Positions 8,420-18,166 are shown, counted from the stretch's first letter. The stretch is DNA of 64,000 nucleotides from Agrobacterium vitis (GCF_014926405.1 NZ_JACXXJ020000005.1:2051001-2115000); one strand, 5' to 3'. A program made the numbers and translations. The notes: generated by a model from the sequence alone, not told the origin.

Positions 8420-9382
8420 ATGGGCCAATCCGGTCCGTCGCGCGTCGGCTATTTGACCATGATCAATTTCGTCCTGCGCCGACTGATGAGCGCCGTGCCA
8501 ACGGTGTTCGTCGTCATCACCATATCCTTCTTCCTGATGCGCTTTGCGCCGGGCGGGCCGTTCGACCTCGAGCGCCCGTTGCCGCCTGATATCATGGCCA
8601 ACCTGATGAAGACCTATCAGTTGGACCAGCCGATCTGGCAGCAATATATCACCTATCTCGGCAATGCCCTGCGCGGTGATTTCGGTCCAAGTTTCATCTA
8701 CAAAGACAATACCGTTGCCCAGTTGATTGCCCAGGCCCTGCCCTATTCGGTTCAGCTTGGTGCTACCGCCCTGCTGATCGCGCTGATAGGCGGCGTCATC
8801 CTCGGGACTATCGCCGCGTTGCGTCAGAATGGCCTGATCGATTTCGTCGTGATGACCTTCGCGACAGTGGGCGTCACAATTCCGAATTTCGTCATGGGAC
8901 CAGTGCTGACGCTGATTTTTGCCCTGATGCTATCCCTTCTACCTGCGGGCGGATGGGGTGACGGCTCGCCCTATTATCTCGCCCTGCCGATCACCGTTCT
9001 GGCCCTGCCGCAAATCGCCATCATCGCGCGGCTGACGCGCGGCTCGATGATCGAGGCACTGCATACAGACCATATCCGCACGGCCCGCGCCTATGGCCTG
9101 CCGTCGCGCACCATCGTCATCACCCATGCCTTGCGTGGCGCCATGCTGCCGGTCGTGTCCTATCTAGCGCCCGCAGCCGCCGCCCTCCTGACCGGCTCGG
9201 CTGTGGTCGAAAGCATTTTCACCATTCCGGGCGTCGGCCGCTTCTTCGTCATCGGTGCGCTAAACCGTGACTATCCCTTGGTCATGGCCACCGTGGTTCT
9301 CGTTGCGGTATTCGTGATCGTTTTCAACCTGATCGTCGACATCGCCTACGGCCTGCTCGACCCGAGGGTTCGCCATGACTGA
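8420..9382 (+). CDS. oppB: oligopeptide ABC transporter permease
   Basis: Inner-membrane permease of the OppB/DppB family, about 320 residues, six predicted helices. Hallmarks are the N-terminal FVLRRLMSAVPTVFVVITISFFLMRFAPGGPF, the region DQPIWQQYITYLGNALRGDFG, and the EAA loop ARAYGLPSRTIVITHALRGAMLP, which contacts the ATPases. AGGAGA lies 10 nt before ATG 8420; ATG 8459 (MINFVLRR) fits homologue starts better but has no visible ribosome site. The stop overlaps the oppC start by 8 nt, showing translational coupling. It pairs with OppC to form the membrane channel. Confidence 0.9.
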   Translation: MGQSGPSRVGYLTMINFVLRRLMSAVPTVFVVITISFFLMRFAPGGPFDLERPLPPDIMANLMKTYQLDQPIWQQYITYLGNALRGDFGPSFIYKDNTVAQLIAQALPYSVQLGATALLIALIGGVILGTIAALRQNGLIDFVVMTFATVGVTIPNFVMGPVLTLIFALMLSLLPAGGWGDGSPYYLALPITVLALPQIAIIARLTRGSMIEALHTDHIRTARAYGLPSRTIVITHALRGAMLPVVSYLAPAAAALLTGSAVVESIFTIPGVGRFFVIGALNRDYPLVMATVVLVAVFVIVFNLIVDIAYGLLDPRVRHD

Positions 9383-10496
9383 TATTTCCATTACCTCTCC
9401 GGCGGTCGAAGGCCGCAGCCTTGGCCAGCTGGCTCTCTTGCGCTTTCGCCGCAACAGAGCGGCCATGGGCGGCTGCTTCGTTTTGCTGCTCATCACCCTC
9501 TTTGCTTTCGCAGGCCCGCTTTTCGTGCCGCATAACTACGATCAGGTATTTCCATCCTATGTTTCGGTACCGCCGAGCCTCAAGCCCTTCCCGGATCCGG
9601 CCACACTTCAACAGGTTGCCGAGGGCGCGGCCAATCGAGCGCGGCTGAAGATCAGCGCATTCGCTGTGGAAAACGGCAGCTTCACTGCCACGATCACGTC
9701 AGACAAACCGATCGACCCACGCACCGTGCGCTATTTTGACCGGGTCAATGAGTTCAAGGAAACGCGGGTCGCCCAGACCACCCCAGACCAGCTCAGCATG
9801 GTATTGACCGGTCGCGTTTCTCAGGAATATTTTCCGTTCGGAACCGATAGCAATGGCCGCGATCTTCTGGTGCGTGTCATGCTGGGCGGTCAGATTTCGA
9901 TTGCGGTCGGCCTTGCCGCCAGTCTCGTATCACTCGGAATCGGCGTGATCTACGGGGCCACCTCCGGCTATCTGGGCGGGCGGGTTGACAATGTGATGAT
10001 GCGCATCGTCGAAATCCTCTATTCGCTGCCCTTCGTGTTTCTAGTCGTCGTCATGGTGGTATTTTTCGGCCGCTCCATCTGGCTGATCTTCATCGTCATC
10101 GGCGCTGTGCAATGGCTGGAAATGGCCCGGATCGTCCGCGGTCAGACCTTGTCCCTGAAGCGCCGTGAATTCGTCGGTGCGGCGGAAGCACTGGGTCTGA
10201 ACGACTGGCAGATCATCCGCCGTCATATCATTCCCAACACCATCGGCCCGGTCATCGTCTTCGTCACCGTCGTGGTGCCGCAGGTCATCCTCACCGAAAG
10301 CTTCCTCTCCTTCCTCGGCCTTGGCGTTCAGGCTCCGCTGGCCAGTTGGGGAACTCTGATTTCCGAAGGTGCGAAAAACATGCAGAACGCTCCGTGGCTG
10401 CTGATCTTCCCCGCCTTTTTCTTCGTGCTGACCCTGTTTTCGCTCAATTTCGTGGGCGACGGGCTGCGCGATGCGCTTGATCCCAAGGACCGATAA
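9375..10496 (+). CDS. oppC: oligopeptide ABC transporter permease
   Basis: Second permease of the Opp complex, 373 residues. An OppC_N segment (RSLGQLALLRFRRNRAAMGG and first helix) is followed by a periplasmic region of ~110 residues, longer than in E. coli OppC, which ends in FPFGTDSNGRDLLVRVMLGGQIS. Five further helices and the EAA loop AAEALGLNDWQIIRRHIIPN follow. ATG 9375 overlaps the oppB stop (ATGACTGA), with a purine-rich CGAGGG upstream. The long periplasmic insertion is typical of several alphaproteobacterial OppC proteins and may contact the binding protein. Confidence 0.9.
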   Translation: MTDISITSPAVEGRSLGQLALLRFRRNRAAMGGCFVLLLITLFAFAGPLFVPHNYDQVFPSYVSVPPSLKPFPDPATLQQVAEGAANRARLKISAFAVENGSFTATITSDKPIDPRTVRYFDRVNEFKETRVAQTTPDQLSMVLTGRVSQEYFPFGTDSNGRDLLVRVMLGGQISIAVGLAASLVSLGIGVIYGATSGYLGGRVDNVMMRIVEILYSLPFVFLVVVMVVFFGRSIWLIFIVIGAVQWLEMARIVRGQTLSLKRREFVGAAEALGLNDWQIIRRHIIPNTIGPVIVFVTVVVPQVILTESFLSFLGLGVQAPLASWGTLISEGAKNMQNAPWLLIFPAFFFVLTLFSLNFVGDGLRDALDPKDR

Positions 10497-10498
10497 GC

Positions 10499-12103
10499 AT
10501 GGACAAGACCGAAAACCAGACGGTGCTGACCGTCAAGGACCTGAAGGTCACATTCACCACGCCCGATGGCGAGGTGAATGCCGTCAAGGGCATTTCCTTC
10601 GAGGTCAAGAAAGGTGAGACGCTGGCCATCGTCGGTGAATCCGGCTCCGGCAAAAGCCAGACGATGATGGGCATTATGGGGCTGCTGGCCTCGAATGGAC
10701 AGGTGGTAGGCTCGGCCCGCTACGGCGAAACCGAACTGGCAGGTGCCAGTATCTCGACGCTGAACGACGTGCGCGGCTCGAAGATCACCATGATCTTTCA
10801 AGAGCCGATGACCTCGCTCGATCCGCTCTACACGGTCGGCAAGCAGATTTCCGAGCCGTTGATTTTTCATCGCCGCATGAGCCGGTCGAAGGCGCGCGCC
10901 CGCGTGCTGGAACTGCTCAAGCTGGTCGGCATCCCGGAACCGGAACGGCGGATCGACAGCTATCCGCACGAATTGTCCGGCGGCCAGCGCCAGCGCGTGA
11001 TGATCGCCATGGCGCTCGCCAACGAGCCGGACCTGCTGATCGCCGACGAGCCGACCACGGCGCTGGACGTGACGATCCAGGCGCAGATCCTCGATCTTCT
11101 CGCCGATTTGCAAAAGCGCTTCGGCATGGCCATCGTGCTGATCACCCACGATCTCGGTGTGGTCAAGCATGTTGCCGACCGCGTGGCGGTTATGCGGCGC
11201 GGCGAGATAGTCGAACAGGGCAGCCGCGACGATATTTTTGAGCGCCCCCAGGCCGATTATACCAAAATGCTGCTGGCCGCCGAACCATCAGGTTCCAAGG
11301 CCGCACCGCCCTCCGATGCACCGGTTATCCTCGAAGGCCGCAATGTCGTGGTGGATTTCAACATCAGCTCCGGCATCCTGTTCAAGGGCAATCGAAAGTT
11401 CCGGGCCGTCGATCATGTCAATCTGAAGCTCCGGCAGGGCCAGACCATCGGTATCGTCGGCGAATCCGGTTCCGGCAAATCCACGCTGGGACGGGCGTTG
11501 CTGAAGCTGCTGTCCGCCGATGGCCGGTTCAGCTTCGAGACCACGGATATTTCCGGCCTCGACCGCGCCGGGATGCGTCCCTTCCGCCGTCAATTGCAGC
11601 TGGTGTTTCAGGACCCCTACGGCTCGCTCTCGCCCCGCCAGACGGTCGGTGAGATCATCACCGAAGGGCTTTACGTGCATGAGCCTGATCTTAGCAAGGC
11701 GGAACGCGACAAGCGTGCCATTGCCGCCTTGAAGGAAGTCGGCCTCGATCCGGCCTCGCGCAATCGCTATCCGCATGAATTTTCCGGCGGCCAGCGTCAG
11801 CGTATCGCCATCGCCCGCTCGATGATCCTCAAGCCGAAAGTGGTAATCCTCGATGAACCGACCTCAGCCCTGGACCGTTCGGTGCAGCGGCAGGTGATTG
11901 AGCTATTGCGCGACCTGCAACAGAAACACGACCTGTCCTACGTGTTCATCAGCCACGATCTGTCGGTGATCAAGGCGATTTCCGACCATGTGATCGTGAT
12001 GAAAAACGGAAAGATCGTTGAAGAAGGGCCGACGGAAGACATTTTCGAAAGCCCCGCCGAGGACTATACCAAGGCCCTGATTGCCGCTGCGTTTACGCAT
12101 TGA
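10499..12103 (+). CDS. fused twin ABC ATPase of the Opp transporter (OppD-OppF)
   Basis: Two complete ABC ATPase domains in one 534-residue chain. Domain 1 (~8-265): Walker A GESGSGKS, signature LSGGQRQR, Walker [13 protein letters not shown]. Domain 2 (~275-530): GESGSGKST, signature [13 protein letters not shown], Walker [13 protein letters not shown]. Each has an H-loop ([18 protein letters not shown]). E. coli encodes these halves as separate OppD and OppF; the fusion is common in rhizobia. ATG 10499 follows the oppC stop by 2 nt and has AAGGA 9 nt upstream. It energises uptake through OppBC. A strong terminator follows at 12129-12154, closing the operon. Confidence 0.93.
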   Translation: MDKTENQTVLTVKDLKVTFTTPDGEVNAVKGISFEVKKGETLAIVGESGSGKSQTMMGIMGLLASNGQVVGSARYGETELAGASISTLNDVRGSKITMIFQEPMTSLDPLYTVGKQISEPLIFHRRMSRSKARARVLELLKLVGIPEPERRIDSYPHELSGGQRQRVMIAMALANEPDLLIADEPTTALDVTIQAQILDLLADLQKRFGMAIVLITHDLGVVKHVADRVAVMRRGEIVEQGSRDDIFERPQADYTKMLLAAEPSGSKAAPPSDAPVILEGRNVVVDFNISSGILFKGNRKFRAVDHVNLKLRQGQTIGIVGESGSGKSTLGRALLKLLSADGRFSFETTDISGLDRAGMRPFRRQLQLVFQDPYGSLSPRQTVGEIITEGLYVHEPDLSKAERDKRAIAALKEVGLDPASRNRYPHEFSGGQRQRIAIARSMILKPKVVILDEPTSALDRSVQRQVIELLRDLQQKHDLSYVFISHDLSVIKAISDHVIVMKNGKIVEEGPTEDIFESPAEDYTKALIAAAFTH

Positions 12104-12128
12104 AGCTTTTTGGAAAATGTCACAGTTT

Positions 12129-12154
12129 AAACGCCCGGCTCGTCCGGGCGTTTT
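12129..12154 (+). terminator. Rho-independent terminator of opp operon
   Basis: AAACGCCCGG and CCGGGCGTTT form a 10-bp GC-rich stem with a 5-nt loop ending in a short T run, 26 nt after the ATPase stop. On the opposite strand it could also serve the convergent kinase gene. Confidence 0.85.
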
Positions 12155-12165
12155 CATGAGATGGA

Positions 12166-13074
12166 CTATGCCGAAAGGGCGGGCGCCAAGACTTTTAGTT
12201 CCCCTGGATGGATTCTGATCTCCACATCGCGCGGCATCCGCAGCAGTTCTCCATCAATCACGCAGGCAACACCGTGGCGATGTTTTGGGAAATGCAGCTT
12301 GACGATTTGTGAGGTGGCCGACGTGACGGCCTGGTTTTCCGTGAGCTTGCCGCGCAGAATATCAATCGCCAATCCCGCCAATCCGACCGAATCAAGTGGG
12401 GCAGCAAGATAAATTCCGAGTTGTCCTGTGGTAATATCATCGGCATAAAACAACGGGTTGGTTCCAACCGGGTTGTTGCAAACCGAAACGGCTGACACTT
12501 CCTTGCTATCCTGTCGTCCATCGGCGTCGATATCGAAGACGACGTCGAAGCGAGGCGGATTGAACATCACGCTGATCGCAGCGCTGGTGCTGGCCCGCAT
12601 CTTGCCGAAGCGCGAAGCATAGTCCATCCGGTTGCGCAGACGGACCATCCGGGCGTGCAGGCCAGCGGAAAACTGGTGCACATAGGGCTGACCATTGGCA
12701 GTGGCGATGTCAACAGACTGGACCTCCGCCGATGCCAGCACGTCCAGAACCTGCCAGATATCGAGCGGCAGTTTCAGCGAGCGTGCAAACAGGTTCATCG
12801 TCCCGGCGGGGACGACGCCGAGCGGCAAACCGGCTTTCCAGGCAATGCCGGCGGCCGTCGATATGGTCCCGTCGCCGCCACCGGCGATCAGCGCGTCATA
12901 CCCCTGCTTTGCAGCGGTCTCGAGGGCCTTGACGATATCACGACCATCAACAGCCATGGTTTCGATCTCATGACCGGCATCGCGGAAGATTTGCTCGGCA
13001 CGTGCGCAATAGGCATCCATGTCGGTAGTGCGAAAGGTCCCGCCCTCCCGGTTGAAAACGGCCATGATTTTCAT
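12166..13074 (-). CDS. diacylglycerol kinase-family lipid kinase (YegS/BmrU-like)
   Basis: Soluble lipid kinase of the DAGK catalytic family, 302 residues. The nucleotide-binding GGGDGTISTAAG motif lies near residue 65, followed by PLGVVPAGTMNLFARSLKLP (the PxGTxNxxAR motif), and a C-terminal beta-sandwich domain ending in LRMPRDVEIRIHPGELKVL. Members phosphorylate diacylglycerol, sphingosine or related lipids at the membrane; the bacterial substrate is often unknown. ATG 13074 has only a weak GGGA upstream. It is monocistronic and convergent with the opp operon. Confidence 0.87.
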   Translation of the reverse strand: MKIMAVFNREGGTFRTTDMDAYCARAEQIFRDAGHEIETMAVDGRDIVKALETAAKQGYDALIAGGGDGTISTAAGIAWKAGLPLGVVPAGTMNLFARSLKLPLDIWQVLDVLASAEVQSVDIATANGQPYVHQFSAGLHARMVRLRNRMDYASRFGKMRASTSAAISVMFNPPRFDVVFDIDADGRQDSKEVSAVSVCNNPVGTNPLFYADDITTGQLGIYLAAPLDSVGLAGLAIDILRGKLTENQAVTSATSQIVKLHFPKHRHGVACVIDGELLRMPRDVEIRIHPGELKVLAPALSA

Positions 13075-13464
13075 TCCCGCGCTGCTCCTTTTGACCGCCG
13101 CCCAGCTCCAGGCTGGTGTGCCTTACGTTGAAACCGCACGACAACGCATTTTAACGATCCACCACCGATTATGTTGCATGCGTCTGCTGCAAATCGGGTT
13201 TGCAGCCGAAAAGATCAAGATCATCATTATCATTCTACCGCAACGCACACATGCATGCTAAGGGTAACGGCATCACGTTTGACCATCCCCGTCCGCAGGT
13301 TTGCGACTTTGACTGTCTTGCCTTGCGCATGACAGCACAAGGTTAGCGGCGGCATTGTGGATGCGCCAAATGGGTTATTTCGCGATTCAGCTGCGTCGAG
13401 CAGTTTTCCCTGCTGCATTTTCTATTGAACAGCACCAGCCTTGCTCCGGTGCCGGGATGATTTT
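13075..13464. other. divergent intergenic region, kinase / MFS exporter
   Basis: About 390 nt between divergently transcribed genes. It contains a perfect 8-bp hairpin (GCTGCAAA, 5-nt loop, TTTGCAGC) at 13186-13206. Short open frames on the minus strand have no ribosome site or recognisable composition. No regulator gene is present. Confidence 0.5.
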
Positions 13465-14694
13465 ATGAACGATACGATCCGCTTCGCACCCTCGCCCGTC
13501 AGACCCAGTTCAGACCGGATCGAAGCCGCCCTGTCGCCGCGCACCGTCCTGTTGATTGAATTTGCGCTGGCCGTCGGTGGGTTTGGCATCGGCACCGGAG
13601 AATTCGCCATCATGGGCCTGTTGCCGGAGGTGGCGCAGACCTATTCCGTCAGCGTACCCGAAGCGGGCCGGGTTATCAGCGCCTATGCTTTGGGCGTGGT
13701 CGTCGGAGCACCGATCATTGCCGCACTGGCGGCAAAACTGCCACGCAAGACATTGCTGCTGATGCTGATGGGCCTGTTTGCTCTTGGCAATATCGCCAGT
13801 GCAATGGCCCCGGGCTTTCTGAGTTTCACCGTCCTGCGCTTCATCACCGGGCTGCCACATGGCGCCTATTTCGGCGTTGCCGCCCTGGTGGCCGCATCTA
13901 TGGTTGAGCCGCACAAGCGGGCCCGCGCCGTTGGCCGCGTCATGCTAGGCCTGACCATTGCGACGCTGATCGGCACGCCATTTGCCACCTTCCTTGGCCA
14001 GATGATGAGCTGGCGGGCCGCCTTCATGCTGGTCGGGGCAATTGCCGCGCTGACGGCGGTGCTGATCGCGTTCAACCTGCGCAAGGACACGGTAGCCGAA
14101 GGCGCCAGCATTCGCCGCGAGCTCGGTGCTTTCGGCCGGTTACAAGTGTGGTTGGCGCTTGCCGTGGCTGCGGTCGGCTTTGGCGGCATGTTTTCGATCT
14201 TTAGCTATATCGCCAAAACCACCACCGACACCGCCGGGATGCCCGCCTCAATGATTGCTGTGGTGCTGGCGCTGTTCGGCATCGGCATGAATGTCGGCAA
14301 CGTCGTTGGCTCACGCATGGCCGATTATTCGCTAAACGGCACAATCGGCGGCATGCTGGCCTTCAACGTCGTGCTGATGACGATCTTTTCGCTGACTGCC
14401 GCCAATCCAGTCATGCTGTGCATTTGCGTCTTCCTGACCGGCTGCGGTTTCGCCGCCTGTCCCGCCGTGCAGACGAGACTGATGGATGTCGCAGCCGATG
14501 CTCAGACGCTCGCGGCAGCATCGAACCACTCGGCCTTCAACATTGCCAATGCACTCGGCGCCTGGCTTGGCGGCATGGTGATTTCCGCCGGTTACGGCTA
14601 TGGCGCAACGGGCTATGTCGGCGCGATCCTGTCTTTCTTCGGCCTGATCGTCTTTCTCATCTCGGTGGCGCTACAGCGCCGATCCGCATCCTGA
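13465..14694 (+). CDS. MFS transporter, DHA1 family (AraJ/YdhP-like efflux)
   Basis: Twelve-helix major facilitator, 409 residues. The first helix holds IEFALAVGGFGIGTGEFAIMGLLPEVAQTY, characteristic of the AraJ/YdhP branch of drug:H+ antiporters; GVVVGAPIIAALAAKLPRK is the loop 2-3 region and LGLTIATLIGTPFATFLGQ resembles the antiporter motif C region. A hydrophilic N-terminal tail of ~25 residues precedes helix 1. ATG 13465 (GGGA 8 nt upstream) is preferred to TTG 13441. It stands alone. Substrate unknown; sugar or drug efflux is the family norm. Confidence 0.87.
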   Translation: MNDTIRFAPSPVRPSSDRIEAALSPRTVLLIEFALAVGGFGIGTGEFAIMGLLPEVAQTYSVSVPEAGRVISAYALGVVVGAPIIAALAAKLPRKTLLLMLMGLFALGNIASAMAPGFLSFTVLRFITGLPHGAYFGVAALVAASMVEPHKRARAVGRVMLGLTIATLIGTPFATFLGQMMSWRAAFMLVGAIAALTAVLIAFNLRKDTVAEGASIRRELGAFGRLQVWLALAVAAVGFGGMFSIFSYIAKTTTDTAGMPASMIAVVLALFGIGMNVGNVVGSRMADYSLNGTIGGMLAFNVVLMTIFSLTAANPVMLCICVFLTGCGFAACPAVQTRLMDVAADAQTLAAASNHSAFNIANALGAWLGGMVISAGYGYGATGYVGAILSFFGLIVFLISVALQRRSAS

Positions 14695-15181
14695 CCGGCC
14701 CTTAAACCGGCCCGCGCCAGCAGCGTGGCTTGAGCGTGTTCTGTGTGCATGGTTAACTGAGCGTGAGTGCTGCGCCCACCGGTTTTCCCTTTCGAAGGCT
14801 TACCAAGCCACGGTGGAATTTATTGAGTAAGTCCTTGCACTATCTCGGAAATTTCCGCACCCTCCGACCCGCAGGATAGCGGAATAAAAATCGAGATGAC
14901 GCCTATATCCAGACAGAACAGGCAATCACCGATTTGTGTAGTGCGCCGCACGCTTTCGCCCCGGTTTGAGCCACCATCCCCCTCTTGACTTTGCGCAGAC
15001 AGAGGCGCAGCTAATATGAACGAGCGGGAACTTCCCGCACGGATATCAACGGAGTCATCGATAAGATGCCAAGCGACAGTAGCAGTCGATTGTCCATGCC
15101 GTACGCGGCCTTCCTGCTCTGACGGTTCCGTCAGCTTGCCGGTCGGTTGCGCTACGGCGGATCGACGGAAAGGCAAGCACA
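14695..15181. other. intergenic region and long leader upstream of mgtE
   Basis: 487 nt without a supported gene. Proximal to mgtE are two hairpins: 15024-15038 (GCGGGAA, C, TTCCCGC) and 15119-15134 (CTGACG, GTTC, CGTCAG), plus CTTGAC at 14984. Mg2+ transporter genes often have regulatory leaders, but I do not recognise the M-box consensus here. A frame opening at 15016 runs into mgtE in another phase and is not supported as a gene. Confidence 0.4.
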
Positions 15182-16558
15182 ATGAACATCCAACGCCTTC
15201 CTCTGCGGGCCGGTCATGCTGCCCGCCACCTTCTCAACGACAGCCTCAATGTCGTCACCGTTACGGACCGGATCGAACAGCTGAATGCGCTGGACGTTTC
15301 CGAGGCCGCCGCCATGCTGGCAAACCTGCCGCAGCCAAAGGCGCTACGCGTCATTGCCCGCCCAGAATTGGTGCATGCCGCCGACATCATCGCGACCCTG
15401 CCGGTCGATACAGCCGTGCGCCTGCTGAAAGCCACCGCCCACGACCGGGTCGCCGACATTTTCCAGGCGATGGACGACCGCTGCCGCATGGTGATCTTTT
15501 CGCGGCTCGATCCGGCCACGGCCCATGCCGTCGAACATTTGATGGCCTATCCGCAGCGCACCGCCGGATCGATCATGACGACGGAATTCGTCAGCGTTCC
15601 CGATGATTTCACGGTGGCTGAAACGCTGGCCCATGTGCGGATGGTCGAAAACGCCAGCGAGACCGTCTATGCGATCTATGTGCTTGACCGTATCACCCGC
15701 ACGCTCATTGCCGTGGTCACGCTGCGGCGGCTGATCACCGTAGAGCCCGAGGCGTCCATCCTGTCGGTCGCCCAATGTCATGGCGTCGTGCATGCAGGCC
15801 CGTTGATGACACAGGAGGAAGTGGCTCGCCTGATCCGTCGCAACAACCTGCTGGCCCTGCCCGTCACTAACGACACAGGCCAGATGCTGGGCATTGTCAC
15901 GGTCGATGACGTGATCGACACGATGATTGCCGACACGACTGAAGACGCCCAGAAATTCGGCGGCATGGAAGCGCTGGGCAGGCCCTATATGCAGATCGGC
16001 TTTGCCGGGATGATCAAGAAGCGGGCCGGCTGGCTGGCTGCCCTGTTCCTTGGCGAAATGCTGACGGCCAGCGCCATGCAATATTTTGAAGGCGAGCTGG
16101 AAAAGGCCGTGGTGCTGACCCTGTTCATTCCGCTGATCATGAGCTCAGGCGGCAATTCCGGCTCGCAGGCCACCTCGCTGATCATCCGGGCGCTGGCGGT
16201 GGGAGAATTGAAGCTCTCGGACTGGTGGCGGGTTGCAATCCGTGAATTGCCCACGGGCATGACGCTGGGGACCATTCTCGGACTCGTTGGTTTCGTTCGC
16301 ATCGCGCTGTGGCAGCATATGGGTCTCTATAATTACGGCGACCATTGGCTGCTGGTTGGCTTCACCGTGTTTGCCGCCCTGATCGGCATCGTCACCTTCG
16401 GCTCGATGGCGGGCTCAATGCTGCCCTTCCTGCTGCAACGCCTGCGCCTCGACCCCGCCAGTGCCTCGGCCCCGGCCGTGGCAACGCTCGTCGATGTCTC
16501 CGGCCTAGTGATCTATTTCACCGTTGCGCTGGTGATTTTGAGCGGGACGCTGTTGTAA
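15182..16558 (+). CDS. mgtE: magnesium transporter MgtE
   Basis: Mg2+ channel, 458 residues. The cytosolic MgtE N domain (residues ~20-130, DVSEAAAMLANLP repeats) and a CBS pair (~135-255, SIMTTEFVSVPDDFTVAE; GPLMTQEEVARLIRRNNLLALPV) act as Mg2+ sensors. The membrane domain begins near residue 285 and carries the family hallmark PLIMSSGGNSGSQATSL and the last-helix SASAPAVATLVDVSGLVIYF, which line the pore. GGAAAGG lies upstream of ATG 15182. The long upstream region suggests leader-based control, not proven. A stem-loop follows at 16567. Confidence 0.94.
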   Translation: MNIQRLPLRAGHAARHLLNDSLNVVTVTDRIEQLNALDVSEAAAMLANLPQPKALRVIARPELVHAADIIATLPVDTAVRLLKATAHDRVADIFQAMDDRCRMVIFSRLDPATAHAVEHLMAYPQRTAGSIMTTEFVSVPDDFTVAETLAHVRMVENASETVYAIYVLDRITRTLIAVVTLRRLITVEPEASILSVAQCHGVVHAGPLMTQEEVARLIRRNNLLALPVTNDTGQMLGIVTVDDVIDTMIADTTEDAQKFGGMEALGRPYMQIGFAGMIKKRAGWLAALFLGEMLTASAMQYFEGELEKAVVLTLFIPLIMSSGGNSGSQATSLIIRALAVGELKLSDWWRVAIRELPTGMTLGTILGLVGFVRIALWQHMGLYNYGDHWLLVGFTVFAALIGIVTFGSMAGSMLPFLLQRLRLDPASASAPAVATLVDVSGLVIYFTVALVILSGTLL

Positions 16559-16566
16559 GCAACCAA

Positions 16567-16595
16567 GTGTCGCCCATCCCCGCGATGGGCGACAC
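16567..16595. terminator. stem-loop between convergent mgtE and CFA synthase genes
   Basis: GTGTCGCCCAT and ATGGGCGACAC form a perfect 11-bp GC-rich stem (a twelfth C-G pair is possible), exactly between the two stop codons. There is no T run, so it may act as a barrier or mRNA 3' end rather than a classical terminator. Confidence 0.6.
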
Positions 16596-16597
16596 CC

Positions 16598-17869
16598 TCA
16601 CCGCTCCGACAGAATATAATCTCGCGTCAGCGGTAGGACGTTGTTTTTCTTGGTTATCTGGATCTGGAAGACCACGAGATCCTCGTGATAGAAGGCGGCC
16701 TCGGCGGTTGATAGATAATAGTCCCACATCCGGCAGAAGCGCTCGTCATAGAGGGCAGCCGCCTCTGCCCAGCGGGCGGTGAAGCGGTCTCGCCAGTGGC
16801 GCAAGGTCTTGGCATAGTGGATGCGCAGCACCTCGACATCCGTGATCGTCAGGCCAGCCTTCTCGATTTCAGGAACGATTTCCGAGAGCGCCGGAATATA
16901 GCCGCCAGGGAAGATATATTTGTCGAGCCATGGCGTGGTGAAGCCCGGCGTTGCGGAACAGCCGATCGTGTGCAGCACCATCACGCCATCATCGGCCAGC
17001 AGTGTGCTGCATTTGCTGAAAAATGTCCTGTAGGCCGCAAGCCCGACATGCTCGAACATGCCGACCGAGACGATGCGGTCGAATTTGCCGTCCAGACTGC
17101 GATAATCCATCAGCCGGAAATCGACATTGGCTGCTTCTGTCGCAGGCTTGCGGGGCCGCTTGAGCGCATAGGCTAGCTGCTCTTCGGACAAGGTGACGCC
17201 CACGACCTCTCCACCCACCGCCCTATCGGCCAGATGAAGGGCGAGACCGCCCCAGCCGCAGCCAATATCCAGCACACGGTTTCCCGGCTTGAGGCGCAGC
17301 TTGGCGGCAAGATGGTCTTTCTTGGCGCGCTGGGCATCGTCCAAGCTCTGGATATCATGCTCGAAATAGGCGCAGGAATACTGCCGGTCTTCATCCAGGA
17401 AGAGTTCGTAAAGCCGTGCATCCAGATCGTAATGGTGCGCGACATTCTGTTTGGATCTGGCTGGAAGATTGCGATGGCGAAAGATCCTGAACCGGGTCCG
17501 CACATCGTCGATCATTCGGGCGATCAGCGGATGGGTAGCGTTTTGCGCCTCCCGCAACACCATGGATACGAAATCGAACATGGTTCCCTGATCGACAAAG
17601 AACCGCTCATCCATATAGAGCTCGCCCAGCCGCATATCAGCATCGATCAAAAAAGCCCATTGGGCAGCCGTATCGGCGAAGCGAACGGTGACAGGGTCAC
17701 CCGTACGGTCACCAAATGAAAGCGTCTTGCCACTAGCCGTCACAATATCAAGACACCCAATGGTGACGATGCGCGACAGCGCCGAGGCCAAGGCCCAATC
17801 CGAAATGGCGTTAAAAATGGATCTTGGTGGTTGTTTCAAGCGGTCTGCATTTCCGGGATGCACTGCCAT
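16598..17869 (-). CDS. cfa: cyclopropane-fatty-acyl-phospholipid synthase
   Basis: SAM-dependent enzyme that adds a methylene bridge to unsaturated fatty acyl chains of membrane phospholipids, 423 residues. The C-terminal methyltransferase has SAM motif I VLDIGCGWGGLALHLA, the substrate region QNVAHHYDLDARLYELFLDEDRQYSCAYF, SVGMFEHVG, and YIFPGGYIPALSE, all conserved in CFA synthases. The N-terminal ~100 residues form the usual lipid-binding domain. ATG 17869 is preferred over TTG 17878. Rhizobia often have more than one cfa paralogue, so the symbol is at family level. It is convergent with mgtE. Confidence 0.92.
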   Translation of the reverse strand: MAVHPGNADRLKQPPRSIFNAISDWALASALSRIVTIGCLDIVTASGKTLSFGDRTGDPVTVRFADTAAQWAFLIDADMRLGELYMDERFFVDQGTMFDFVSMVLREAQNATHPLIARMIDDVRTRFRIFRHRNLPARSKQNVAHHYDLDARLYELFLDEDRQYSCAYFEHDIQSLDDAQRAKKDHLAAKLRLKPGNRVLDIGCGWGGLALHLADRAVGGEVVGVTLSEEQLAYALKRPRKPATEAANVDFRLMDYRSLDGKFDRIVSVGMFEHVGLAAYRTFFSKCSTLLADDGVMVLHTIGCSATPGFTTPWLDKYIFPGGYIPALSEIVPEIEKAGLTITDVEVLRIHYAKTLRHWRDRFTARWAEAAALYDERFCRMWDYYLSTAEAAFYHEDLVVFQIQITKKNNVLPLTRDYILSER

Positions 17870-18135
17870 GATCTTCAACAGCCCTTACAGTCTGTCGGGG
17901 AAAGGTTAATGCGATTTTCCCGAAAGACAAACGAGAACAAAGGAAGCGTGAGTTTGCTTGGCTTGCAAGGGAAACCTGCGTACCTAACCAGGCAAACCAT
18001 AAGAACAAATTATGCGCAAAATGTGAAAATCTACAGACAACCGTAGAATGTGCGGTGTTTTATATTGCACGTCATGCAGTAAATCATGCCGAAACATAGA
18101 AAAGAAAATCATATTTACTATTGAGAATATAATTA
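17870..18135. other. intergenic region between cfa and ilvE terminator
   Basis: Roughly 270 nt upstream of cfa, AT-rich towards 18060-18135. It should contain the cfa promoter; no palindromic operator or small gene was recognised. Confidence 0.4.
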
Positions 18136-18163
18136 AAAAGGCCGGGATCACTCCCGGCCTTTT
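18136..18163 (-). terminator. Rho-independent terminator of ilvE
   Basis: AAAAGGCCGGGA and TCCCGGCCTTTT form a perfect 12-bp stem with a 4-nt loop, directly after the ilvE stop. On the minus strand it ends in TTTTTAATT, a good U-tract. Confidence 0.88.
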
Positions 18164-18166
18164 GTA

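Noticed and set aside
15016..15606. Open frame starting in the mgtE leader and running into mgtE in another phase
   Set aside because: Overlaps most of the mgtE N domain; a short leader peptide is possible but nothing in sequence supports it.
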